A stretch of 64,000 bases of DNA from Sceloporus undulatus. Taxonomy: Eukaryota > Chordata > Lepidosauria > Squamata > Phrynosomatidae. Each line of letters starts with the position of its first letter. Position 1 is the stretch's first letter. Of this stretch, positions 7,493 to 21,415 are shown one piece after another. Location: NCBI RefSeq assembly GCF_019175285.1, contig NC_056523.1, forward strand, positions 292,358,124 to 292,422,123. The letters run 5' to 3'. Below the pieces are notes generated by a model. The model searched no databases and was not told where the DNA came from. It saw only the letters and a program-made list of their open reading frames with translations. The translations under genes and the position numbers were made by a program.

Positions 7493-10400
7493 CCGTGTTT
7501 AATTTGTGGCAAAGCAAGAGTCCTTTAATATTTTCCCTGCCTTCGGAACAACTGGGTGAGATGCTGTCTACAAATCTGCAGGACTATTACCTGCATCTGC
7601 ACTGCAGAAACAATCCAGGTTGACACCACATTAATTGCCAATTCTCAGTGCTATGAAATTCAGCGATTTGAAGTTTTGTGAGACTTTTCGCCTTCTCTGT
7701 TGGAGAGCTCTGGTGCCACAACAAACTACAGTTCCCAGAATTCCACATTATTGAGCTATGGTAGTTAATGCAGTGGCAACCTGGATTATTTCAGCGGCCC
7801 ATATCTCAGATTCTGAGTAAACATGGATTCGTTCAGCACCAACTATTTAGTCCCTGCTTATTCTGTGTAGCAAAATGTGGATTTGCAAACATAACACACA
7901 TTTGAATCTTCGTAGACATTAGGGAAGTTCATTTGAAGAGTCTTTGCTTTTACATGTCATAACATGATAAGAAATATTATTTCGTGTACTACTGTAGAAA
8001 TAAGTAATTATTTGTAAGTATTAGTTTAATGTTTAGAATAATCCTTAATAAAAAGGAAGCTAATTAAAGAAGTGAGAGACTGTGTGGTGTAGTGGTTTGA
8101 GTGATGGACCAGGATTCTGCGCGGCCCAGGGTTCAAAGTCCTGCTGAGCTCTGAAAACTCAATGGATGGCCTTGGACAAGTCACAGGCTCTCAGTCTCTA
8201 GAGCAAAGCAAGGGCAAACCTCCTCTGATTAAATCTTGCTGAGACACCCCCATAAGAGTCAACTTCAAAACACATAACAGCAATATAAGATGTAAATGGA
8301 TCCTAAAATGAAACCTATTCATTTGAGAATGGCCACAGACATTTTGTGTAATGGTATGTGAAGAGATCTTGTAGCCCCTTTGAGACTCACTGAAAGAAAT
8401 AAGTTGGCAGCATGAGCTTTCATAGACTTCAGTCTACTTCTGAGGATGCATCTGAGGAAGTAGACATAAGTCTAGGAATGCTCATGCTGCCAACTTATTT
8501 CTTTCAGTGAGTCTCAAAGGGGCTACAAGATCTCTCTACACACTGGTTTTACAGACCAGCATGGCTATAACTTTGAATTTTGTGCAACAGTTACTTCTGT
8601 ATATGACATTGTAAATTTGAATAAAAGTCAGTGAACAAAACAGCTAAGGTATATTTTATGATATACATTTGCTCAGATGGATAACCTAGCCTGCAATGCT
8701 AGACAGAGGTGCAAGAATGCCAAAGTGAAAAAAGCAACAGTAATCAAAGCAAGAGAGAAAGCTTTATCCAGAATTTTTCTGTGTGGATAGAGAGAAGTAA
8801 GTTTCAGCAATGCTTGGGCAAAAGATCAGAAGTAGTAGCAGCAAAAATGCAGAAACCATGGACCCATTCTGTATGAAACATGGGGAATGAATGCAAGTGT
8901 GTGTGTGGGAGGGACATATATCACAGATATTCTGTGACACTGTGGGGAGCTTTATGGTAGGGAACCATTTTGCTGGGGATGACAAAGTATGGTGTCGGGG
9001 CTGCACCCAAGTCTATTTTCTTTGGCTCCTAACTTCCTTCAAATTACCATTTTCTGCCAGAAAAAAAGTGCTAAATGCCACTTCAGGCAGTGACAATTCA
9101 GCTCTTAAACAGGTCAGAGTCTCATATAGAAAAAAATATCAATTTTATCAAAACCATAAGTGGTTTAAGGGGTCATGCTCTCCACAAAGGCCTGTGTTCG
9201 CAGTCTGGGGGTGCTTCTAGATCCGTTGCTTCACATGAGAAATCAGGTGAATGTAACAATCAGGAGCGCCTGTTATCAGCTTCGGCTGATACGCCAGCTG
9301 CGCCCTTTCCTGGAAGTAAAGGACTTAGAAACTGTTGTACATTCACTGGTAACTTCACGACTTGATTTCTGTAATGCGCTCTACATGGGGCTACCCTTGT
9401 GCCTAGTCCGGAAACTTCAACTAGTGCAAAATATGGCAGCCAGACTGGTCACTGGAAAAACTAGGAGTGACCGAATAACACCCATCCTAAAATCTCTTCA
9501 CTGGCTGTCTATTAGTTTCCGGGCACAGTACAAGGTGTTGGTAATAACCTTTAAAGCCCTACATGGCTTGGGCCCAACCTATTTGAGGGATCGCCTACTC
9601 CCACATAATCTGCCCTGCACCCTCAGGTCCTCTGCGAGGAATCTATTGCGGCCTTTAAAAACCAGACTAACTGCTACCTCCCCAGAGGGCCTTCTCTGCA
9701 ATTGCTCCCAAACTATGGAATGGTCTGCCAGATGAGATCCGTCAAACTGCCAGCTTAGACAGCTTTAAAAAAGCTGTCAAGACAGATCTCTTCTGGCAGG
9801 CCTTTCCTGAATAAAAGTGCCCGGCCACAGAATGACTGCCCCTCACATCATGTATCAGCCCACCACTCTGTCCTCATTGTATTTTTTTATTGTGTTTTTA
9901 ATAGATATTTTAATTGTAATATGTTTAATCCTGTTTTAAGAGGTGGAATTTGGGACATAATTTTGTAAATGTGGATTTTAATGTGTTGTGAGCTGCTTTG
10001 ATTGTCTTGTCACAGACAAGCGGGATACAAATAAAAGTTTTATTATTTATTTATTTATTTATTATTTATAAGTGGATGTTCAGCCTCTTCAGGTGTCATC
10101 GTTTTCTTTTTGGGGTAGTCCAAACAAAAAAAGGGGGGCAAAAAAAATCTGCCCTTTGGTTCATTATCCCTGTGGCCTAATTGAAACCTCATAGAAGACG
10201 AATGACCAGAAAAAACAGAGGGCTAAGAATTGGCAGGCGTAAAAAGGGAGTCAGCACTTTTGAGAAGCAGTGTCATACCACCCTAGCAGCAGAGAACTAT
10301 TTGAAGGGTTACATTACACACATCTGTATATGTGAGGGATGAAGATATGCCAGAGTATTAAGTGGAATCTGGACAGTACTGGCCCTTGTATTATGCAATT

Positions 10401-13400
10401 GGGGGCTGAAAAGAGTAGTAGGGTATTGGAGGACAGCAGTGTACACAGTGCCACTTACCTTGCATCACCAAAGCTGGCCTGCTGACCTCAGATTCACCTA
10501 CAGTCTCATCAGTGTGTTTGTGTATTGAATAGGGAATAGGGAATAGAGGGAGGCATCCTATGGTTTGCATCAACAAATCTTGGGTTAACTCTACTGCTGG
10601 AAAGCTTTGACTTTATTTAGTTAAAAGGTTAAGACACCTTTCCATCCCCCAGCCCAATAAAACATTGGAAAGGTGAGCTTTTGATAGCAGCACTGTGCCT
10701 CATCTATCAGGATTTTTAAAAAAGTAGCCTTATTATAAATACATTTTCTCAATATATGAGCAGGCACAATATTATTTATTTATTTTATTCATTCAGTTTC
10801 TATTTATGGTATGTCTAATATATATGTTTATATGGGCAACATCGGCATCAGTCCACTTCCAGTTTTGAAAAATGGGTTCTTCTATATGAGACGGTCCAGA
10901 TGGCTACAGCCCCTGTTAAAGGAGATTCACCACTTATGAAGCCTTCCAAGGGAGGCAGTTTCCCCTTTCCTCTCCTTTCCATTCCATTCATTACCTCCAG
11001 ATCCACACAACATCTTCAATCAGGGTCAAAGACAGAAGAGAGTTAGGTTAGTCAAGATATGTGTGTGAGAGGTATGTTGTAACCAGGACCAGAGCTCTAC
11101 CTTAAGGTTAGCTCACCATTGGGGAGTTAAATATTAGCTCAGTATTGACTGAGTTACACAACCCTGGCATCATTCCTATGTATACGAAGGTTGAAAGCAA
11201 GAAGAACCACAGAGGCAAATCCTCAGTGAATTGTATTTTATTTCAGAGGGGATAACCAACACTCACTGTTAACAATCACACAATAACTGAGGAATAAAAG
11301 TGTTAGGTTGGAACAGAGTAAGGCCTCCTATTGGAGATGCGGCATCTGTTTGGATGCAGCTCCTCTCAATAATGTTCTGGGACGGGAAAAAGGGATTTCA
11401 ATTGCTCCCAAGGTCACTGAAGTTTGGCGAGCGAAACAGGGGTCTAGCAAAGTACAAACTGGCAGCACCCCTGCCTGCAAACAAAGCTAATCCAACTAAA
11501 CAAAGGAACAGTTTCGTAATATATAGAAAATTTGTTCCCTGAGGCAAAATCCAGACAGTTGATGTGCCCAAATGGTCCATTTCTTTGATATGCATAAGTT
11601 GCACTTGGAAGTTAGGTCTTCCAAAGGTGTAACATGGGGTGTGAGTGCTTATATTTCTGCCACAGGATAGCTTAGAGTGTCAGGTAGATGGAGTTGTTTA
11701 CTCCGACCAGAGCCATCCCATTGTTTTCTAGCTTTTTCTCACCTCATCTAACATGTTGGGAACATAAATCTTCTTGGCGACTCCTAAGCTAGCTGGTGTG
11801 ATCTGCTTGCTTCCACATAATGGGGTCCACATTAGGATTATGGATGCTGCGTTGATAGCAATTCTGATATCAAAGAGGAGGGGTATGCTCAGGGATAACA
11901 GTATGTTAGAGTTAACATTTCATGATTTATATGTATTAAATCAGTAATCTGTGATGTTAAGTTCAGTTTATGTTTAATAAATCATTATTATTGTATTGTA
12001 CTCTTGAGCATCTGAGAACACTACATATTGGAAAGTTTGAGTTCAAACATGATGTCTGTGGTGGCAGCAGTTATTTTACAGGGTGTTTGTCTAGTGGAGA
12101 GATAAGGTGAGCCATGAACCATAAGGGCATCTAGGAAGCTTACACAATTGGTGGCCACAGTGGTGGGGCAAGTGGAAGTCCTCACATTTTGTGGCAGAGG
12201 TAGTATATATAAGCAGAAGACCCTCATAGCTGGTGGCAGTGGAGGGATTAGTGGAACTCGCCAGGGTTGGGGGGTGGGTGGGGTTGATCATTATTAGCCC
12301 TGTATGTTGCTGAGCCTCAGTAAATTCTCCAGTAAATTCCATTTTAAAGAAGTGTTCTAAAAATCTTAATATAAACTATAAAGAAAGTCTGTCCTCCCCA
12401 CATCTCCTGCCATAGGCAGCAAGGAGAAGGACTGTCCAAGAAGGCCAGTGTGAACCACAGGTTTAGAACCTTAACAGTCTTTTGGGGTGTTTTTGGTGGT
12501 CCAATATATCCTGGATTTAAAAAGAAAACACCCTCTAGATGGGAATAGAGCTCTGCTCCTGGGAATTTCCACTGAATGGTCCTGGATGTCCAGCCAACAG
12601 CAAGATTTACTTGTCTGGAGAATTTGTTCTATACTGGCAAGTTATCTATGCCCTCCAAAGATTGCAACTTGAATAACAACATTGTAATTCTTAGGAGATG
12701 CAGAGTTAGCTGTGTTATAATGTGCTACAGCTTGGTAATGATTGTAAGGATTCATATGACAGGCATCACATAGACTGGTGTGGTTTTAAGGAATTTGGCT
12801 TTATAACGAAAACAGTAAAGACTGAGATTTAATATAACATTGGTCTAAATCAATTAATCTTGCTAATCCCAAAACTCCCAACTAAGTAGACCCACCAATT
12901 TAATGCAATTTACAGAAGTATGTATTTACCAAGTTCTCATTGAATCAGTGGATCTGCAGTAGTTGGGATTCACAAATCGTATTTAGGCTGTTTGGATTTT
13001 GCTTTAGATTGCAGTTAACACTATAATCTCTTATGCAAATGTTTATACATGTTGTTGTTTTTTTTTTTGTCTTTCTAATATTGTTTTAGGGTATTCTGGA
13101 ACGTTTAGATGCAGGAGAAGTTGTGATTGGTGATGGAGGATTTGTCATTGCTCTTGAAAAGAGAGGTTATGTAAAAGCTGGACCATGGACTCCAGAAGCT
13201 ACAGTAGAACACCCAGAAGCAGGTTGGTTTAATTTGTAATGTGTGTGTTATCAGTTACATAAAATTACCCAATTGGAGAATAAACGTCCTGATCAAAATT
13301 CATCTAAAGTTGGTCATGATCAAGGTTATAATCCAATAGTCCTTGACCCGAGAGTAAATTCAGTTGAGTTTAGTGGGGGGTTATTTTTGAACAGACATAC

Positions 13401-16400
13401 ATAGGATTATACTTTTAGAGTACATTCCTGAACAGATTTATTAGTTTCATTGAATACAATGGGATTTACTTGATAATGAATCCACATAAAACAGTCCTAT
13501 ATGTCTTGTCTCAAGTCTCATTTATTTCAGTGGGTCACACTTAACTTTAGCTCAGTTGTTAGCACAGTGTCTTTAGTACAGTAGGGAGTCCAAACTAAAG
13601 TAGGCTAGTCTAAACTAAAATAAACCCATTGTGTCAACGGGTATGTTTTGTAAATTCCATTGATTCAATTGGTCTGCACTCAAGTGAATCTGTTTATACA
13701 GAAATATTACTTTCTCCTTAAATTTCTGTAATTTTATTTTACTTTGTGTTTTCAATTTCAGGAATTCCTAAATATAAGACCTTAAAGCATATTGTGTTTT
13801 GTCCTTTATCCCAAGGAATTTGTAGGCATAGGGATACAGCTTTTTCAAAGAGAAGGAAGCAAAGGATGTAACAGTAACAAATTATCTACTGTAACAAAGC
13901 ATTCATACTAGCTTAGTATGTCTCTCCATTTTTTATGCTGCCAAATGCTAGATGTGCTTTGAACTTCTTCAAGGTTCAACTGGGTTTCACCAAAGGTTTT
14001 TCATAGCATCATATTAAGCCTATTTATTCATACGATTTCATAGTTTTCACATTAATATGTGAAAACATAGTAAAACAGCACTAGCTAAGTAGTAGTAAAT
14101 AGGTGGTGATTTGTGCTTGCCCAAGCCCCCTCTGTTTGTAGAAGTGAACTTGGAATATGTAAGTTCCTGGTTCAGATTCAGTGCTGTCTTGTTTGTGTGG
14201 ATCTACATATCAAATAGTTTAACAGTTTCAGATACCTTTTGTATTAGTCGTGAACCACTCTCAAGCAAAGAAAATAATGTGCTGTTTCTTTTTTTAACAG
14301 TACAACATTAAATAAATAATGATGACTGTATAGTACATAATATCCTTATTAAGAAAATGCAATGTAAGAGGAGTTGCTGACACAATGCTAACATTACATT
14401 TGACTCTTCATTTTGTTTAAACATTTTGCAGTTCGTCAGCTGCACCGAGAATTCCTAAGGGCTGGATCAAATGTTTTACAGACATTCACCTTTTATGCCA
14501 GTGATGACAAATTAGAGAACAGGGGAAACTATGTAGCTGATAAAATTTCTGTGAGTAGTTTCAACCACTTTTTATTAATATTTTTGACAAGAAGGCAGAT
14601 TCATGATTGCAGCACAGAAACATGGTTTATCTTTATAAGCCGTAACCCATTTATTAAGAAATGCAGCCATGAAGATTCAAGTGAAACATACCATGATTTA
14701 GTATACTGAAATATACATGGATCAGAGTCCAAAAATCCAGGAATTTCTGAAAGCTATGAAAAAAGAATTGCTGGTTAATTTTACTGTAGTTATTTCTTGG
14801 AAATCACTTTCAATTTATTTATTATTCAAGAAAAGATGCTGCTAAGGCCTAATTTGATTAATTATTGGTAAAAAGTATAGTTTGTATTTCCTTATAAAGA
14901 ATTAACTTCTTATGCTGTGAAATAATAACAACTAATAGATAACAGAGGAGAAATGTTGTAAAAGTATTGGATTACACCTAGCAACTATTTTTCACCCAGA
15001 GAATAAAGCTGGAAGACAGCCTGTCCTTTGGTCCCTATATAGAGATGCTGTGGCATCTTGCATTATAGGAAGGAAAACTGGTTTGTAGGTGTATTTAAAA
15101 CATGTAATACCTTCATAAATGTTTTCCTCTATTACTTTTAAAATCTCATTTTAGAACATGTTAGTAACTTCTTACTAAGAGTGAGCCAAGGGAAGCAGGA
15201 CACATACACTTCAATCAGCACTGAAAAACCCTTTGGGGTTATTAGGGATCAGTGCAAAAGTAATTGAAGTATTTGTCTATAAACCTGGTTTGCTCCCAGG
15301 TTGCAGTTGGCTGGAAATATTTGTCAGTGAAACTGCTGGGGTCCAACAACCACTGTCAGCAACTCAAACGAGTCCTGGGGTTAAATCAGACCCTTGTAGC
15401 AGAGCTGGCAATTTCCAGAAGCCGAAGCGTGGCTCCAAAGTCCAATTTGGGATGACAGCAACTGGATGTCTTCCAGGAACTGAAGCAGTGCAGGAACCTC
15501 CGGGGACACACAGCAAACTGATGCTGTAGCGTCTTCTGATAAAACACCAGAGAAACAAAGTCCCCAAAGTGCTCTTTATTCACAGTGCTATAATACAAAA
15601 CTAGATCTCTAAAACTCCAAACCATACCAATCCAACTCCTTCTACAAACCCACAAGCAATCCCTTGCAACCCCTGGGTTTATATAGTCTCCAGACCATGT
15701 GGTCTCCCAAATCCAGTGAGTTCAAGTGTGTAACCATGTCATGTGTCTCCTGTGCAATCTAGATACATGGTTTCATCATCCATGGCTACGTGCACTTGGA
15801 CACTGAAGTGTCCTTGAGCCAATGAGCTTCAGCTGTGCTGATCAGCCTTGCCACTCTGCTGAATGCTCATGGCCAAACACACATACGTCAAGCATTTCCC
15901 TGTGTGCTGTGTTTTAACCCTTCAAATCCCTGACAATATTTACCGGTATGTGACCAGTTGGACTGCATCCTATTTGTCATGAGGCACATAAAACAACTTG
16001 CAACTTTGTATGATCCTTGATTGGGATCTCCGAAGAAGGCTAAACCAATAAAGCGCAAAAAAAGGTGCCAGAATAGAATCAGATTGGGAACAAGAGGTAT
16101 AAACAATTAATTTAATGATTGGTATGAATTATTTATAGGAAATATTTTGAACCTCAAAACAGAAAGAGGCAATCTTAATCTTATCTGCATCAACAAAACC
16201 GTGTTTCCTTCTTCGTTCTTTTTTTTTTTTTTGTCTCTTTAGAGTTGGAAATTAATCCTATCTATAGTAGGAGTTACAAGTACTATTTCTAGTAGACATC
16301 CAAAATCATCATATATAGAAACAATCTGAAACCCTTTCTTTTAATCAAATATGATCTCTTAGTGTATTTACATCTACATTTTGTCCTCATCTATAATAAG

Positions 16401-19400
16401 AATCTCCAGTCTCACAATGATTTGCTATGCAAATCTGTGCATGTCTGTTCAGAAGTGCCACTTCTGAAGCCCCAGAATCTTTGCACTCTGATACTTCGGT
16501 TCTATGATAAAATTGCCATGATATATCTATGTGTCTCTTGGTTTTAGCTTGTTCAAGAACAGCAATACAAAATCAGCATCAATAAAGCAAAATTAGAATG
16601 ATCTCTACATTAATTTTTTTCTGCCTTCTATTCAATTTTTAAAATTAATCTGTATTACAATTCACAGTTATTTGATAATATATGATTATTAACTTCTTCA
16701 CAGTTGAAATTAGTGCTGGTACAACAGGAAGGATGCACTACATTAACCTGCAGATTCCACAGTGAAAATATAATGTCCAGTATTGATCAACATTTAGACT
16801 CTCTCTTGCCAGACTGCTAAAAGATTTTTTTTCTCTAGTTTTTGCAAAACATTTTCCAACACTAGCTGGTAATGTTTCTTAAGAGACAATGATATGATGT
16901 TCAAAGAAAGCAAATCCCCAATAGCCATTCATGCAAGTAATAATGAAGGTTTAGTCAGACATATGTTTTTTTTTAAAAGCAGGGCAGGTTCCAGCTTCAA
17001 TTTATTTTTTTATTTATTTTTGTGGGCAGAAAGGCTTGAGAAGGACAAAAGTTACATCCTGAGCTTTTTCATCTCATTTCTCAATGCTTTATAGTCACCG
17101 TGGCATATCTGGTTGTATCATGGATATGAGATCTATAAGGCAGGAATAGAAAACTCACACAATTTAGATGATTAAAAATCAATTTTCAAAATACAGGTCG
17201 GGCAACTCCCAAGCTTCAGTTAAAAATGGATTGAGCTCAGTAGTGTCACTAGGGGGTGTGCAGGCTGTACCTCATGACACCCCAGGAAGGGGGGGTGACA
17301 CCTGGCCATCTCCCTGCCCCCTGTGGGCGTTGTTTTGGCCTGCGTGGGGACTCCTTCGCCCCCCGCAGGAGCTGCTCTGACCTGCACAAGCACTCCCCCA
17401 GGTTGCGCCAGCTCTCCCCAGGCCTGGGCGGGCTCTCACTGGGCCCACACCGGCTCTTTCCAGGTCTGCAGGGGCACTACTGTGACTCTCACAGATGTCC
17501 TTCTGGCTCCGGACTTTCAGAAACCCTACTGGAAGTTTGGGGCTGGAACCCCCACCCCCTGCAGTAGGTGTCATCCATTGCAGGGACACCACTGATTGAG
17601 CTGACATAATCTTTCATTTGATTTAGTTGAAATTACAACTGAATTTAATCAAATATTTTAACCCCAGTGGGCTGGAATCTTGTTGGTGATAAATGCATAC
17701 ATATGTCATGTATATGTATCGTTTTTCTGTGTTGCTGAAGGAGCTGTTCACTAGCTCTCTGTACAACATCCCCCTCTCCACAGCTGTCAAATCCAGGGAT
17801 GCTGCAATGACTATTCACTGGCCAGTGGGAGGGAAGGAAACAGCCAGGCTGCACTTGTTCATACTTCAGTTCTGCAGTGGGCTGAAGAGGAATGGGATTG
17901 GTCTCCCATCTTGTTGAAGATCCAGGATTGTGACCTCATATCTTTTTTTCTTGATTGCTCTATGGAGCTTAAATCTATGACTTCTTAAATGTACTTGAAT
18001 TAAAGGCTGCATTTGGTTAGAGTCTCGATACTGGCATAAATGGTTTCAGGCATGGAAAGCTGAACTCTGACTAGAAGACACCATCAGTAGCTACCTGAAA
18101 TCCAGGTACAATAAGGACTGGTTGAAATTGCTTGGTATATTTAGCCAGGAGTAGAGAAGGAGAAACATAATCATATCTTCAGTTATCTGAAGGGATGTTA
18201 CCTAGAAGATGCATCAAACTGGTCCTTTTTCTGACTGGGTCAGCCAGAAAAATCAACAGTAGCAGAATTATAAACCATCCTGGGCATAAAATGCTGTTTG
18301 AAAACACTGACGTTCTGGACCATGCCAACAACTATTGGGTCAGAATGCACAGGGAAGCCATTGAATCCATTAACATCTAGACAACCTCAACAGGAAAGAA
18401 GAAACCCTTAAAGTAAACAAAGGCCTGTTACAGACTGCCAAAATAAAGCTGCTTCAAGTCTCTTTGGAGGTATGCTATTTAAATGATGCGTGTGTCCTAA
18501 GAGTCCGGAGGTTGTGCCAAAGCCACACTTCATTCCTAAGCACTGGAGTGCAGCTTCTGGATTCTTAGGATGCATGCATCATTTAAACAGCATACCTCCA
18601 AAGAGACTCAAAGCAGCTTTATTTTGGCAGTCTGTAACAGGCCAAAGTTTGGCTACCAGTCCTGAAAAACACCAAATTCAAGACCCAGCAAATGCAAATG
18701 AAAACCACCAAGGGTGAGGGGGGTTTCCCAGCAGATAATGGATCATTAATTAAATAGACAGCCTGAGGCCTTGTCATTCAACAACAGAAAAATACACAGA
18801 TTAACATGTAAATCACTTCCTCTCAACCAACAGTATATGTATCCCACTCACTTCCATGCCAGCATTCTCTGACGATGCCAGCCACAGCTGCTGGCAAAAC
18901 GTAGGGAATTAGCTATTCTAGAGCACTCCCTCTTAGCCTGAAAATAACCACAAAAAACTATGGTCCTTTTTTGTTTCATAGTCAAGCTGGTCCAGAGAGC
19001 CAACAGTAGGCCAGTCACCAACAAGTTGCAGCACCAAGAATATCTCTCAGTGATCACCTTGCTCCAACAAGGATCAGGACTGAACAGAACTCAGTTATGT
19101 TGCCTGCCTAGGACTCCTCCTCCAGGGCTCCATCCCTTCCCATTCAGTTGCTCCTGAAAGGGGGCAACTGCTTAGCCTGAAGCCTGGCATTTTCTCCTCT
19201 CACCAGGATTTCTTGCTGGCATCAGCATATAGCCTTCTGGGAACATGACACTTCTGGAGAACAGCCTGTCCTAGTGCTGAGGTCAGGTGATGGAGGTGCC
19301 AAGATTGTCATGGGCATGGAGACCTCTGGCTCAGATGTGTCTGGCCAACTCAGGTGTGCCAAGCTTGTCCAGCTCTGGGGTGAGACCAGTGTCATCTTCC

Positions 19401-21382
19401 ACTGAGTTCTTCATCTCTGAGTCTGTGCTCAGACAACTGTTAAGAGTCCTGGGACATCACAAATGGGCAGGGCTAGAAATAGTTCATATTAGTTACAATG
19501 AAACAGATTTGTCCAAACATTAGGGGAACCTTCCTATTGGTAAGTGCTATATGACACTGGAACAGTCTGCCTTGTGAATCAATGCACTCTTGCACGTAGG
19601 AGATATTTATGCAGAAGTTGAATGAGCATATATATATGCAGGGCATGTCGCTGCACTCAACAGTAGGCTGAACTAGATTCCTTCCCTGATTTAAAATATC
19701 ATTCTACATAGGATCATATACAGAGACCACCTACATAGTTTCTTGCACCCTCTGTGACTTCTTCCTTAGGTGTGAGATATGTCTAGCTTTAAAATTGTTG
19801 TACATATTTATGACTTTAGCTATCAGATAACAGGGACATTCAATATATTGTAGTAATCTAAATGAGAAGTTACTTACTATGGATGTTGCTGGCAAAAACT
19901 TCCTTTTCTAGAGGAGTGGTTGTTGTTATATTTATTTGTATCCCACTCCTTTCCCAGAACTAGGATTAAGTGTAGCTCACCAAAATTCAAGAAAGGTCAT
20001 TGTTGGTCTAGAAGTGAGACCAGTACTGCTCCCATATTGTAAATCAGATTGCTAAAGGAGTGTTTATGACCGTCACGAATACTTTCTGGTACTGATTTCC
20101 AGGTACCCTGTCAGTGCACTCACTGCCATATTTAGATAAGAAGCAGAGAAAAACTGAGCCACATATTTATCAGCATACTGAAGAAAGTGCATACCAAGTC
20201 TCTGAACAACTTCTTCCCAGCCATTTCATATACGTATTAAATAACATGGTAGTTGACAGAACTGTCACATTCTGAAATATAAATGTCATGGATGGAGCAG
20301 GTGTTTCCCAAGATTACCTCCTGAAATCTTCATGTAGACAGAAATGAAACCAAAGCAATGAAGCACCTCTAGTTCACAAATCAGATATGTGTTCTGAAAG
20401 AATGCTACTATGGTCAGTGGTATGGAAAACCTGTTGAGAAGGCCAGGAGGAGGATGATGACCTCACTTATCTCTCAAAATTGTGACTCAAGAGTTAAGAG
20501 AATTGCACTGTCCTAGTTATTTTCTGGTTGTCAGCCAAGGAGACCAAGTTCCTTGCTGAACCCATGACACAAGATGGAATGAAATGGCTCCAGATAAGAA
20601 TCTGTGGTACTCCCATGTGTTCATGCAGCTTGCCTCAAAATTGAGTATTTGTGACTAGTTAAAACTAGACAAATTGGTCCTAAGGATGGTTCTCTATCTT
20701 TCTCATCCATAAGTATGAGCTTTCTAAGTTCCTCTTGGTCACATATTAGCCATGATGTGAAAGTGGCTAGCTTGTTGTCACAGCACCAAGTCTGCATTCT
20801 TTGGCTGTGGAGATTGAAGTTTTTCAGTGTTGTTCTGTCTGCTCAGATAAGTTGGACCTTTCTCGGTGAAGCAGTTTGTATTGTACACCATTAAGAATCA
20901 TGAGTTTGTGAATTTATCTGCTGATTGAATTTTTAAAATGAAGCATCTTATTTGAATAATGTATAGATTTCGTTCTTTTCTCCTGTGTAAACAAGTATAA
21001 ATGTTTTTTAAAAAATTATTTTAGGGCCAGAAAGTGAATGAAGCTGCATGTGATATTGCAAAAGAAGTGGCTGAAGAAGGAGATGCTTTGGTGGCTGGAG
21101 GTGTCAGTCAAACACCTTCATATTTAAGCAGCAAGAGTGAAGCTGAAGTTAAATCCATATTTCGAAAGCAGCTAGACATTTTTATGAAGAAGAATGTGGA
21201 TTTCTTAATTGCAGAGGTGAGTTATATCATGAAAGAAATGGTAAGTGTAATCAATGGAACAATGAAGTGTCTCTGCTTTGGTGCATCAGAAACAGTTACA
21301 ACTTGTGCTCTTGAATAAAGGAAAAATGAAGTGGTCTACTTACCATAAAATAGTACATTGAGTGTTTTCTTTACTATAAGTG

Positions 21383-21415
<33 letters not shown>

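Noticed and set aside
14432-14709. Longer protein reading past BHMT exon 3
   Set aside because: The frame simply reads on into intron 3 beyond a strong GTGAGT donor.
17256-17595. GC-rich overlapping frames as an exon or CpG-island gene
   Set aside because: The whole GC-rich block is bounded by hAT-type ends and an exact 8-bp target duplication, so it is a transposon.
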